Below, piece after piece: positions 33,397 through 43,843 of a DNA stretch of 64,000 nt. The stretch's first letter is position 1. Each line of letters opens with the position of its first letter. The notes beneath the pieces are model-generated. The model worked only from the letters and a program-made list of their open reading frames with translations, did not search any database and was not told the DNA's origin. This stretch comes from Merluccius polli (taxonomy: Eukaryota > Chordata > Actinopteri > Gadiformes > Merlucciidae). The position numbers and the translations under genes are program-made. The stretch spans positions 417,501 to 481,500 of the forward strand of contig JAOPHQ010001137.1 of assembly GCA_030340625.1 (NCBI GenBank), written 5' to 3'.

Positions 33397-34633
33397 TGGA
33401 GGCCAGGCCTGGCCTGATGGTAGAGGGAGGGCTGCTGCCGCTGGGGCCTGGTCCTGGCCTGATGGTAGGAGAAGGGCTGCTGCCTCTGGAGGCTAGGCCT
33501 GGCCTGGTGGTAGGAGGGCTGCTGCCTCTGGAGGCTAGGCCTGGCCTGGTGGTAGGAGAAGGGCTGCTGCCGCTGGAGGCTAGGCCTGGCCTGGTGGTAG
33601 GAGAAGGGCTGCTGCCTCTGGAGGCTAGGCCTGGCCTGGTGGTAGGAGAAGGGCTGCTGCCTCTGGAGGCTAGGCCTGGCCTGGTGGTAGGAGAAGGGCT
33701 GCTGCCGCTGGAGGCTAGGCCTGGCCTGGTGGTAGGAGAAGGGCTGCTGCCTCTGGAGGCTAGGCCTGGCCTGGTGGTAGGAGGGCTGCTGCCGATGGAG
33801 GCTAGGCCTGGCCTGGTGGTAGGTGGCGTTGTGATAACTGCGCTGCTACTGCTGGGGCTTGGCCTGATGATAGCTGTGTTGGTGACAACTGGGCTGATGG
33901 AAATTTGCCTGCTGCTGCTACTAGAGCCTGGGCCAGTCCTAATGGTAGCTTGGCTAAAGGTAGCAGGCCAATTGCTACTCAGGCCTGGTCTAGTGGAGAC
34001 AAACAATTGGTGTATCTCTTCCAGTGGCTGGAGAGTAAAGCCAGTAATAATGCTTTGTTGCCTCTCAGGAGCCAACAGTCCAAGGGGGATGGCATGTGTT
34101 GGTTCAATCATTCCAGTAGAAATGCCTACCAAATCACAGTTTTGGTCTAAATTTGTGTTCCCTAATGGACCAGGGTTCAGCTGAATATCCCCACATAAGA
34201 GCAGCAGAAGTAGCAGGATTTTATAGGCAAACCATTTGCTTCTCTTGATCTGTGGTTTAGTTTTGTTAGAGCTTCCAAACAATGCTGTCTGTCAGAATAT
34301 GGAGTATATAATTAATTGTCCATGCCCAAAATATACTAGTCTTGGTGAACTATTCAGAAGTGCAGAATGTCCAAGAGAGGTTGACTGATTTCTGGCCAAA
34401 CAAAGACCTTGAACAGGTGGAGCAATCAGCAACCACAGGCAAAGTAGTAGGATAAGAACAGGTCCATTTTCACTGTACCTTTTGGTGGATTTTGGTCCTT
34501 TATCCAAGTACCTCCTTGATTTGCAGCGTTCATGTCGAAAAACACCATCAAAAACTGATAAAATCTGTGTTAAAATGTAAAATAGAAAGGTAGGTGTAGA
34601 GCCCAGCAAAGCACACCTGTCCTCGGCAGCCAT
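33257..34633 (-). pseudogene. LINE N-terminal ORF with 2A-like motif and Pro/Ser repeats
   Basis: The ATG at 34633 has good context (AAGATGGCTG) and opens MAAEDRCALLG with a hydrophobic segment (LILLLCLWLLIAPP). A TGA at 34294-34292 interrupts it, and the same frame then continues to 33257. After the stop come a basic stretch, seven leucines and GDIQLNPGP (34192-34166), which fits the D-x-x-x-N-P-G-P core of 2A ribosome-skipping peptides known from some LINEs. About eleven 15-residue repeats of the form TTRPGLASRGSSPSP follow (about 33310-33830). The frame is lost at the end of the repeats, where the endonuclease ORF begins in another frame. The original protein was probably one long ORF; that is inference. 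Confidence 0.8.
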
Positions 34634-34895
34634 CTTGAGATTTTCACGTCATTGAAGGGTCCTTCCTGGCTAGCATCTGGTCAGCTCAGATCCTTCCTAC
34701 TCCCATAATGCAATTTCCAAGTTTTTGGACAAAGAATTTGACAAGGCGATATCCGAAACATGCAACTGAAATGGTTATCCCTCCCTCCGAAGTCCATCGT
34801 TCTCTCGCCACTGACTGCACATTCAAAGCTTCATATTCCAGGCGCTTGCCTTTGTGAGATGCGAATGCCTGGGAACAAAGTTAGGTTGTAGCCTG

Positions 34896-35498
34896 TCAGT
34901 AGAAGGAGCCTCCACCCTGATGAAAGGGGACATATTTCTGGACTTGCCCTGCACCTATCTCCGCCACATACAGAGAGCCGGTCTTCTGGTCCACGTCCAC
35001 CAGATGTGGCTTGACATCATCTGCCAACCGAATCACGCTCACCACCCGGCACTGGCCGACCGCGCCCACGGGCGGGGCCTCCAACAGTGAGACCTGATTG
35101 GTGTTCAGCTGGGCGACCACCATGTACTTCCTGTCTGGAGTCAACCTGACGGAGTAGGGCGCATCCTCCGTGAAGCAGCTGCCCCAGGTGGCCAGCCAGT
35201 CCCCGGTGGCCGCGTTGAACACCTGGATCCTCTTGTTGCCGCGGTCGGCCACCCATACCCTCTGGTAGCTGTCCACCATCACGCTGTGGGGGATGTACAG
35301 CTGCGCCAGGCCTGGGCCTCTCTCCCCGTGGACCCACAGCACCTCCAGGTCCTTGGACAGCTTGATGAGCCGGTTGTTGGCCCCCCCGTCGCCGTCCACT
35401 ATGTAGATCTCCCCAGAGCTGTGGACAAACACCTCAGCCGGCTGGTCGAACTGCAGGGGGTTTAGCCTAGTGCCTGACGTCCCTGGCGTGCCCAGCAC
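34896..35498 (-). CDS. nhlrc3: NHLRC3 exon 3 (terminal coding exon)
   Basis: Encodes residues 153-352 and the stop. NHLRC3 is an NHL-repeat protein expected to fold as a beta-propeller, related to the lyase domain of PAM, and predicted to be secreted or lumenal; its biochemical role is not established. NHL blades visible here include [20 protein letters not shown] with [28 protein letters not shown] with RIQVF, and [17 protein letters not shown]. The C-terminus reads [18 protein letters not shown], close to vertebrate NHLRC3. The acceptor is CTTCAG/GTGCTGGG. The summed coding length of the three exons (253 + 203 + 603) is an exact multiple of three, giving 352 aa, the size expected for the family. 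No stops or shifts. The LINE lies 240 bp downstream, so the 3' UTR may run into it. Confidence 0.93.
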   Translation of the reverse strand: MLGTPGTSGTRLNPLQFDQPAEVFVHSSGEIYIVDGDGGANNRLIKLSKDLEVLWVHGERGPGLAQLYIPHSVMVDSYQRVWVADRGNKRIQVFNAATGDWLATWGSCFTEDAPYSVRLTPDRKYMVVAQLNTNQVSLLEAPPVGAVGQCRVVSVIRLADDVKPHLVDVDQKTGSLYVAEIGAGQVQKYVPFHQGGGSFY

Positions 35499-35788
35499 CT
35501 GAAGAACAGCATAGAACAATCCCAATATAGACGGCCATATGCTTTTGGATATAATGTAGATTTTGTGTAAAGTATTTGACATTGTCTCCCATTGAATAGC
35601 TTATTGACAGTATGTAGATTAAAAAAATAACTGATGAATAGCATGCATCATTTACATATTTACACATATTTCCAAATGCCAATGTTGTACTTTGTTTCCT
35701 GCCATTCAGTTTGCAGCTGTTCATTATATTGGCGTCTTTTAGACACATTCCCTAAGGTTTGTTTCAACATGAACATTAAACATCACAC

Positions 35789-35991
35789 CTGAAGGAGGTT
35801 CCCAGATGGTGAGTACTGTTTAATGCAGTGGCCATAAGGGCCATTTCCCACATCCGTAATCCAAACGGTGGGGTTAGATGATTCGGGGTCGGCTACGAAG
35901 ATCCCATGAGGCATCTCCAAGGTACTGGTGTTCCAGGACATGAGGAAATCTCCAGTAGTCGTGAAGACCAGGACCTTGGGTACAGTATCAC
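35789..35991 (-). CDS. nhlrc3: NHLRC3 exon 2
   Basis: Encodes residues 85-152 (DTVPKVLVF, GDFLMSWNTSTLEMPHGIF, VWITDVGNGPYGHCIKQYS). Acceptor CTGCTAG/GTGATACTG, donor CTTCAG/GTGTGA. The codon split with exon 1 (G/GT) restores glycine, and the end is in phase 0 with exon 3. The HGIFVAD and VWITDVG phrases are a typical NHL blade. Confidence 0.93.
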
Positions 35992-36071
35992 CTAGCAGTA
36001 GGGGGAAAGGAGATGCCATTTACGAAGAATAGGTCGAGATCACAATATATATTAGACATGTTTAGGCCTAC

Positions 36072-36324
36072 CTCTCTGGGCCACATAGACCACCTCAGCA
36101 TAGTGGTTCACAGCTACTCCGTACACATTACCACCGAACAGCTCAGGGTACTTCGGCCACGATATGTCCAGTTTGAACAGTGGTCTCCCAAGCAGTTGGT
36201 AATCGTGTTTAAAATGCGAGCTTTCCGGGTGCTGGCTGCTGATGGTGCCATACAACACCACCATCAGCAGGAAGACGGAGGCCATAGTCGTGGCCAGCAA
36301 GCAAGCATGACTTCTCTTCTTCAT
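36072..36324 (-). CDS. nhlrc3: NHLRC3 exon 1 with signal sequence
   Basis: I choose ATG 36324 (MKKRSHACLLATTMASVFLL), which gives a basic start and a hydrophobic core of about 20 residues, consistent with a signal peptide or signal anchor. The frame is open further upstream to a TTG at 36387 but with no ATG. The mature part begins around residue 30 and includes LDISWPKYPELFGGNVYGVA and VVYVAQRG, matching the NHLRC3 N-terminal blade. Donor AGAGAG/GTAGGC. The start codon lies 533 bp from the NRBF2 start on the other strand. Confidence 0.92.
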
Positions 36325-36857
36325 CACGACGAGCAGGAAGACTGGCGCTGTGGCACGGACTCGACATTCACTTGATATTTCTCTCAATTATGCGAATGTC
36401 ATTTGCAAGATGTTTGTTAAACCACAAACCAATCAATGTACATAGGTAAATAGCGTAAGGTTAACTCATGTCCGTCCAAAACAAGGAAGTTATTCCCCTC
36501 TCGGCAGACTGGCCCGTCTCCAGCTCCAGCCCTGCTGCTGTTGAAACGGTGTGTCCTACGGTGAAGTTCAACGTTAAACGGAAATACTTGTGATTCTCAT
36601 TTTCTTGATGTAGGTAATGAGGAACTGAAAATTGAAAACAAAAAGCACGACTTGACGAGGGCATACTCCGGAAATGACGTAGAGTACCCCCCCCCCCACT
36701 GACGTATCGTGACGTAGCTGTCGCAACCCGACCGTTGACCACCCAACCAGCGCTGTGACGGTCTTCGTTCCCCAGCCACGGTATAGTTTGGCTCCAGTGG
36801 ATGACAGTCCTCCAGAGATACAGTTCATGTACTTTGGGTTCCCGAAGAATCGACTTT
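36325..36857. promoter_or_regulatory. Shared bidirectional promoter region of NHLRC3 and NRBF2
   Basis: The 533 bp between divergent start codons must contain both 5' UTRs and promoters. The part from about 36660 to 36780 is relatively CpG-rich (TGACGTAG, ATCGTGACGTAGCTGTCGC, CGACCGTTGACC) with repeated TGACG (CRE-like) motifs at about 36675, 36700 and 36711. No TATA box is obvious, as is usual for housekeeping divergent pairs. Shared regulation is inference. Confidence 0.65.
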
Positions 36858-36887
36858 ATGGAGGTAGAGGACAGCCCCCTCAACCTC
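36858..36887 (+). CDS. nrbf2: NRBF2 exon 1
   Basis: The short first coding exon ATG...CTC/GTAAGT encodes MEVEDSPLNL, the start of the MIT domain, and ends in phase 0 at a consensus donor. The same short first exon and peptide are typical of vertebrate NRBF2. Intron 1 is 9.2 kb and carries most of the repeats described below. Confidence 0.9.
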
Positions 36888-37769
36888 GTAAGTATCCATT
36901 GGTGTGGGAATAACAAGCTAACGTTTCAGTTGCTAGTAGCTAGCACACGGCTAAAGTTAGCAGGATTAGCTTGCATAGTTGTTGATAACCGTCTCATGTT
37001 GTCTACTGGGGAGCTTAAAGCCAGGCAGGCTAGGGCTGTGTTTTGTAATCGACGAAGAAAGCCAGGACCGAATTAACAATTTGGTAAAGTAAATATATTT
37101 ACATATTGGAACTTCCCGGATCAATAACTCATAAGCAAACGTTAAAACGCAAACGACGCCTCTTTCCCACCGTAGTAAGGTAGACAACGAGCTACAACCT
37201 CATTTTCATCAACACGAGCTGGACAAATAACATTGGTCTCCATGTACAGCTGGCTGCAAGACGAGTACGCAGGGACCGTCTACAAAGTGCAACACTGAAA
37301 AAAGATACTAGAAACAATACAATAACTTCAATATTATACAGTGTAGTGTCCCCAAAATCACTTCACACATCAATGGTCTCCTGTTGGTTATAATACAACA
37401 CTTAGCTTGGAAAAATGTTCTTTTGCATAATGCTTCTTAAACCAGGTCTCCTGGTTATTTTTTTATTGGGAATCAAATCAAGTTTATATATAAAGCATGT
37501 TTAAAAGCAACCAGAGTTGACCAAAGTGCTGAACAAATTAAAACACAAATAATAGTAAAAAGGCACAATAATAATACATGGCAATAAATAAAAGGCAATA
37601 GAAATATGTGCACGAATGTAAAACAACAAAATGATACCACTTGACACCAAATAAATACTAAAAAAATACAAGACCACTAAGAGCAACCAAAGGCCATTGA
37701 AAACATGCAAGCAAGTCGAGTTTTTACTTAAATTGATAGTTCAGATTTGTGGAGTTGTATGAGGTTCTT

Positions 37770-38960
37770 ATCCATATTCAGTGTATTTCCTACAGTAGAA
37801 GGTACTTATCTAGAGTCATTGTATTACTACAGTAGAAGGTACTTATCTAGAGTCAGTGTATTACTACAGTAGAAGGTACTTATCTAGAGTCAGTGTATTA
37901 CTACAGTAGAAGGTACTTATCTAGAGTCATTGTATTACTACAGTAGAAGGTACTTATCTAGAGTCAGTGTATTACTACAGTAGAAGGTACTTATCTAGAG
38001 TCAGTGTATTACTACAGTAGAAGGTACTTATCTAGAGTCAGTGTATTACTACAGTAGAAGGTACTTATCTAGAGTCAGTGTATTACTACAGTAGAAGGTA
38101 CTTATCTAGAGTCAGTGTATTACTACAGTAGGAGGTACTTATCTAGAGTCAGTGTATTACTACAGTAGAAGGTACTTATCTAGAGTCAGTGTATTACTAC
38201 AGTAGAAGGTACTTATCTAGAGTCAGTGTATTACTACAGTAGAAGGTACTTATCTAGAGTCAGTGTATTACTGCAGTAGAAGGTACTTATCTAGAGTCAG
38301 TGTATTACTACAGTAGAAGGTACTTATCTAGAGTCAGTGTATTACTACAGTAGAAGGTACTTATCTAGAGTCAGTGTATTACTGCAGTAGAAGGTACTTA
38401 TCTAGACTCAGTGTATTACTACAGTAGAGTCAGTGTATTACTACAGTAAGAGGTACTTATCTAGAGTCAGTGTATTACTACAGTGGAATGTACTTATCTA
38501 GAGTCAGTCTATTACTACAGTAGAATGTACTTATCTAGAGTCAGTGTATTACTACAGTAGAAGGTACTTATCTAGAGTCAGTGTATTACTACAGTAGAAG
38601 GTACTTATCTAGAGTCAGTGTATTACTACAGTAGAGGTACTTATCTAGAGTCAGTGTATTACTACAGTAGAAGGTACTTATCTAGAGTCAGTGTATTACT
38701 ACAGTAGAAGGTACTTATCTAGAGTCAGTGTATTACTGCAGTAGAAGGTACTTATCTAGACTCAGTGTATTACTACAGTAGAAGGTACTTATCTAGAGTC
38801 AGTGTATTACTACAGTAGAAGGTACTTATCTAGAGTCAGTGTATTACTACAGTAGAAGGTACGTATCTAGAGTTAGTGTATTACTACAGTAGAAGGTACT
38901 TATCTAGAGTCAGTGTATTACCTACAGTAGAAGGTACTTATCTAGAGTCAGTGTATTACC
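37770..38960. repeat. 37-bp minisatellite in NRBF2 intron 1, about 32 copies
   Basis: The unit is GTATTACTACAGTAGAAGG plus TACTTATCTAGAGTCAGT. Most copies are identical. Variants include ATTACTGCAG, TCATTGTATT, AGAATGTAC, one short copy near 38420-38440 and one lacking two bases near 38633. Homogeneity suggests recent expansion. Confidence 0.96.
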
Positions 38961-39861
38961 AGAAGGCCACCCCCAAATAAGTACAACCCCACTTAAAAAA
39001 ATCAGAACTATCCCTTTAAAAGTGTCAATGGACGGGGAACATTTGATCAAAAGCGAACGGCTATTCTAAAGCTTTGGAGCTGCAACCGCAGAGGCACGAT
39101 CTCCCTTACCCACTAGCCTCGATCGAACAGTTGAAGTCAACTGTAGAACGCGGAATATCATGGAATTTGCCAAAATGTGGCAAAAAGTTTTCCCTACAAG
39201 TGCCTTTTCACAGCGCCTATGCCGAATGAACAGAACAAAAACTATGCTGCTATGTTTTGGTGTCATGTATGGGCTGTCAGGCACGCCATTTCTCTCCTCT
39301 GCTCTCTGTGTTCACCGAGGGCAGGGCTCGGCTCCTCTGCCACACAGACGAAGAGGCCCTGTGACACGGATAATGCTGTGTTCACATGGATTCAAGCAAA
39401 TGGTAGACAGAAAACCGGATATCATTTTAGTGGAGGCTGGCGGAAACAGTAGACGGCATTAGGAAATAGGATGCACACATATGTGCTTTTGTTTTGTTTT
39501 TTGTATCTTTTTCAGACAAACAAACGAGGGATACACCAAGTGCAGCTCTCTTTTCACTATCCATGTTGGAAATTAATAAATTGCCTTACGTTTTGGAGGG
39601 AATTTAACATCCATTAATTAAGCTGCATTTTATAGCTACATGCGTTACTGGAATAATTACATAAAATTATAGACAAGAAATAATTGTATTTAATATATTT
39701 TATTCCATTCTTTGTAAACAATGTCATCACCATAGCAACATATCGTCATGCGTGTTTCGTTTTGCCGTCCTGTCATTCCCTCAGACTGTTTGTTTTTCCC
39801 ATGCTGACCAGAAGGTGTTGCCCGTCTGCCATCTACCATCTGCCTGAATCCATGTGAATGC

Positions 39862-40382
39862 TAGCCTGGCAAGCCAGACCCACATCAGAAAGATGTAAGG
39901 TCTGGCTCAGCTCCATTGGCAGTGTGGGCGGGATAAACGGTTGTCTTTCAAGTTCCCTCTGCACGCAATAGGATAGCGCTACAACCAATCAGAGCAACGA
40001 AGAAGGTGATGTAGTCAGAGCGACGGCTCTGACTACGTAATTAATCAAAACTCCGAATACATATTTCTTTTCGAGGAAAGACTTCAGTGCCGTTCTTTGT
40101 TCTTTTCTCAAATAAAATGTTAACTTAAAGTCTTGAAGAGTCGCGGCCAAAGCCGAGTCGAAAGACAGCCGTTCGCCAGCAGCAGCAGCCATTGTTTACC
40201 TAACACGGAACCGTCGCAACTCTGTCGTCATGGTAGCCCGGCTTTCGACTCCGCCCCTCATGCTGTGATTGGTCTGACATACTTGGTGTTTCCAGCACCA
40301 AAAAGCCGACGGAGCCGTGCTAGACTTACCTAGCTGCCAAATAAATTTGCTGCCGCTAGGGGGTGTCTAGAGTTCTAGGCTA
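39862..40382. mobile_element. DNA transposon with 9-bp target duplication, 521 bp
   Basis: The left end TAGCCTGGCAAGCCAGAC and the reverse-complemented right end TAGCCTAGAACTCTAGAC agree at 12 of 18 positions. TGTGAATGC flanks both sides (39853-39861 and 40383-40391). A 9-bp duplication is compatible with MULE-type elements, but the class is not certain. It is an internally deleted copy carrying the helicase-like fragment at 40050-40192. Confidence 0.7.
40050..40192 (-). pseudogene. RecQ-helicase-like N-terminal fragment inside the transposon
   Basis: From ATG 40192 the frame reads MAAAAGERLSFDSALAATLQ, then FKLTFYLRKEQRTALKSF and KKYVFGVL. The L-R-x-E-Q...AL..FL.KKDVFGVL pattern is that preceding the Walker A (PTGFGKS) box of RecQ-like helicases. 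The Walker A motif itself is absent and the frame runs into unrelated sequence. The identification rests on a short segment. It could be a captured host exon or the remains of the element's own helicase gene. Confidence 0.4.
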
Positions 40383-40702
40383 TGTGAATGCAGTATTAAT
40401 CCAAAAAACTGAAAAAACCCTAACCAGACGAAACGCGGGGGATGGCATATTGCCGTTCGTCGGCTTCGGTCAGATGGCGCAGCAGGCGATCTACAACATA
40501 TATTTGCATTAAAAGTTTTATTCGCTCTGTGTATTCCAAACTTAAAACTAGAGATGTGATTCCGATACCAGTATCGGAAATGCCTCCGATACTGTCTAAA
40601 ATGCTGGATCGGGTATCGGCGAGTATGCATGTCTATGCGCTGATCCGTTCTCATCATGACACAGTGCTTGTGGAGAGTGTAAAGTTAACAAGAGTGAGGA
40701 TA

Positions 40703-42668
40703 ATGTTAGTAACTTGGCAATATTTTATACTGGAAAGTCCCACCAGTAAAACAGCGACATGTACAGTATGTAAGGCTTTAATTTTGAGGGGTGGCACTAG
40801 TGTTGCCAATTTCAACACTAGCAATCTCATAAAGCATCTGAAGACGCGACACATGAAACAGCATGATGAGTTCACGAAGGCAAAGGGGGCAAAAAAGGAC
40901 AAACTGCAGCAGCAAATGTTGGAAACCGCATTTCAACAACGTGATAAATTCCCCAAAGACAGCCCAAAAGTGACAAAGATAACCGACAAACTTGTGGAAT
41001 TCATTGTTTTAGACCAGGGGTTCTCAACCTTTTTCAGGCTGGGCCCCCCCAAAACTGGTTCATTGCAGTCCGGGGGGTGGGTAGGGTGACCATTTATGAG
41101 TTGTTGAAAAGGAGGACACCTCAGCCCGTGGTGGGGGGGGGGTGTTTGCGATTGTTGCCGGGGGGGGGGGGGGTGTTCGCGATTGTTGACAGAGGGGGGG
41201 GAGGCGCGCGCGATCGTAACACTCCTCGGACCTAGGGCCGACGGGGGGGGCGCGCAATAGTAAGACACCGTGGACCTACGGCCGACGGGGGGGGGGGGTG
41301 CGCGCGCGGTTCTAACACTCTGGCCGACGGGGGGTGCGCGCAATAGTAACACACCGCGGGCCTACGACCGGCGGGGGGAGGGGGGGGGCGCGGTGTGTTA
41401 TTATTGCGCTCTCAAAAAGGAGGACAAATACGCGTCCGGCGTATTTGGCGCCGGACGCCGGACAGGGCTTTGAAAAACCGGACAGTCCGGCCTAAAGCCG
41501 GACGCGTATTTGTCCTCCTTTTTGAACCCGCGCCCCCCCGGGAGAGTGTCCACGCCCCCCCAGGGGGGCGCGCCCCACCGGTTGAGAACCACTGTTTTAG
41601 ACAACCAAACACTGTCGGTCGTCGAAAACGTGGGATTTTGCCACTTAATGGCACATTTGGAGCCAAGGTACAGTTTTGCCAGGTTGCAAATTTATCTCCG
41701 AAACTTCCCTCACCAAACAACAAGTGAGTGAACACATTTCATTTAGGCTAAAAGACATGTAGGCGATTAGCTTTACAACTGACATTTGGAGCGCCATGTC
41801 TTTGCTGATTTTAACGGCACAATGGGTGGACACTCAGACGTTTGCTCTTCAAAGTGCGGTGCTGCAAGCAAACAAATTCTGTTGGTCACATACTGGCACA
41901 TCAATTGCCAAATCAATTGAAGGGATGCTGGTAAAATGGAACATCCCTAAGTTCAACGTTCATGTTATTTTGCGTGACAATGCAAGCAACATGAAGAAAG
42001 TGATGGACGATATGCAAGTGTGAAGTTTGGGATGCTTTGCGAACTCGATCCAGCTGATGGTGCACGAACGGCAACTATCACAGCAAAGTCTTAGCAATGC
42101 ACTGGCGAATGGTAGAAATATAGTCGGGCACTTTAAACATTTGCCACTGGCTACTGCCTGGACGTTATCCAGAAAGATTTCCAAATGCCAACCAAATGTC
42201 TGCACCAAGACGTTGCTACAAGATGGAACAGGTTTGCTGGAGAAAACCATCTCCGTTCTGGCACCATTTGAAGAACCACTACCAGTGGAAACGTCCCCCG
42301 TATGGAAGAAGCACAGCCAAGCAGCAGGAGAAAGAGCAGCTTGAAGGGCCTGTTTGAGGAAATCCTGCAGGAGCGTGGTGAGGAATGTGGGGCGAGTAGA
42401 ACAGGCACATATGTTCAAATACAGACATATTTGACAGAGCAAACTATCCCACGCTCAGACAGCCCGTTACAGTACTGGGGAGGCAACCAAGTTTGTTTTC
42501 CCACCCTGGCTGCCACTGCTGCAAAATTTCTCTGTGCTCCCTGTACCAGTGTGGATAGTGAGATGTGCAGCGTCCAACATTATTGATGCAAGAAGGAACA
42601 GGCTAGGGGAGAGAGCAGAAATACTCATCTTCTTGAAGAAGAACCTACCATCGCTGTTGAAATTGTGA
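40703..42668 (+). pseudogene. ZBED-type hAT transposase, broken
   Basis: N-terminus: a BED zinc finger with CTVC, then NFNTSNLIKHLKTRH (C-x2-C...H-x-H pattern), at about 40755-40855. The next block ends KITDKLVEFIVLD at 41014, where the MITE interrupts it. After the MITE the same protein resumes with NQTLSVVENVGF. Further fragments follow in different frames: TTDIWSAMS, DNASNMKKVMDDM (41970-42020), LGCFANSIQLMVHE, and a hATC dimerisation region with FPTLAATAAKFLCAPCTSVD and ASNIIDARRNRLGERAEILI, ending near 42668. Several frameshifts and stops (for example TGA near 42021) show it is dead. The order and motifs fit the hAT superfamily. Confidence 0.87.
41015..41594. mobile_element. hAT-type MITE nested in the transposase, exact 8-bp duplication
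   Basis: The left end CAGGGGTTCTCAACC and the reverse-complemented right end CAGTGGTTCTCAACC are inverted repeats. TTTTAGAC is present on both sides (41007-41014 and 41595-41602). Removing it restores the reading frame of the surrounding transposase across the junction. The interior contains tandem G-rich units (41130-41400) and an inverted pair of AGGAGGACAAATACGCGTCC sequences (41417 and 41500 region). Confidence 0.93.
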
Positions 42669-43843
42669 GCAATGCTAAGTTGCTACTGCAATATATAGCC
42701 TCCTTGTTTGAACTTTTGTTGACTGTGTAGCTGCTGCTGTTTTACTTTATACTGTAATAGTAATTCTTGTTTATTTTGAATGTTTAGTTGCTGTTGCACT
42801 GCTGTTTTATACTGTCACTGTACTATTTAAATGTCTTGTTTATTTTTCGAAATTATGGCTGCACCTTAACAATTTTTTAAAGGAATTGTTATTCCTTGAT
42901 TTTATTTTGTTTTTAAGTTTCTGTTTCACTTCTGTTGTCTGTTACTGTACTATTTAGATACAGTACTAGTACAGTAAGTGCAGCCACAATTGAGTAAAAT
43001 AAGACATTTCAATTTTAAATGCCTTATTATACTAAATTGTGGCTGCACTTAATGTATTAAAGGAATTCTTTTTTCTTAGATTTATGTTCTTTTTCAGTTA
43101 TGTCAAACTAGATAAAAGAAAGTTCTATGGCATTAATTCTCTCTGTATGTATTTGTTCATGTTTTACAAAGGGTTTAACCTGAGCCAGGCCATATAGCAA
43201 TATCAATAATTTGTACAGCCATACAGGTTGAGTAGTATACAGCTGTTAAAGAATAATAATAATAGATATATATTTTTTAAACGCACTGGTATCGGATTGG
43301 TACTCGGTATCGGCCAATACGCAAGTTGAGGTATCAGCATCATTATCGGAAAGGAAAAAATGGTATCGGAACATCTCTATTTAAAACAAACAAGGATAGG
43401 ATGACTTAACACACTGCATTTATTGCATAAAAATAAGCTATGTAACCTATGACCTTTGCAAAACAGCACATCATGAACACAGTGTGAATGATTCATTGCT
43501 GCACTTTATCTTCCTTGGCTTGGAGAAAAATTTCACCATGGCATCATGATGTGGAAATTTTGTCACAGGAGGCCCATTTATTAAAAATCTTCATTCCTCC
43601 TAAGTGCACTCCTTGCAGCCTGTTCTGTTTCCACCTGCCAAAAGTGAAGATTTGTCTTTATTAAATTCTTTAGTGTAAGGATAGATTTATATTGCTATCA
43701 AAAGCAATCATGAGCTGTGTGAGTTGTACCCTGTTCATGGTGGAGAAATCACGTTCACAGTTCACACTGTCCACAGGATTGTGAGTGCATTTTCCCCATT
43801 ACAGTAACCGGCTTACGGAAGCAATTGGGACTAATATTCAATA

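Larger units (their letters stand above)
30064..34660 (-). mobile_element. Near full-length APE-type LINE (L2/CR1-like)
   Basis: On the minus strand it reads 5' leader, N-terminal region with a 2A-like motif, Pro/Ser repeat region, endonuclease, reverse transcriptase and 3' UTR. The 3' end lies at about 30064 with a short (ACTGAA) repeat tail after AATAAA, as in L2/CR1-like elements, and abuts the 35-bp satellite. The 5' end is uncertain, between about 34640 and 34740. Defects are few: an in-frame TGA at 34294-34292, a frameshift between about 33400 and 33257, and an in-frame TAA at 31752-31750. I cannot define a target duplication. It sits just downstream of NHLRC3 on the same strand. Confidence 0.9.
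40549..43379 (+). mobile_element. hAT transposon, 2.8 kb, decayed, with nested MITE
   Basis: The left end TAGAGATGTGATTCCGATAC and the reverse complement of the right end TAGAGATGTTCCGATACC are terminal inverted repeats. The flanks CTTAAAAC (40541-40548) and TTTAAAAC (43380-43387) are an 8-bp duplication with one change. Subterminal GTATCGG repeats occur at both ends. The coding remnant is at 40703-42668, and a MITE interrupts it at 41015-41594. It lies in NRBF2 intron 1. Confidence 0.9.

Noticed and set aside
33417..34184. Plus-strand 255-codon ORF of Leu/Gly/Pro repeats
   Set aside because: It is antisense to the LINE Pro/Ser repeat array. The minus strand carries the real LINE protein.
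37770..38960. CRISPR-like array
   Set aside because: The units are head-to-tail tandem repeats with no unique spacers, in a vertebrate intron. The same applies to 6719-7266, 29393-30063 and 60164-61590.
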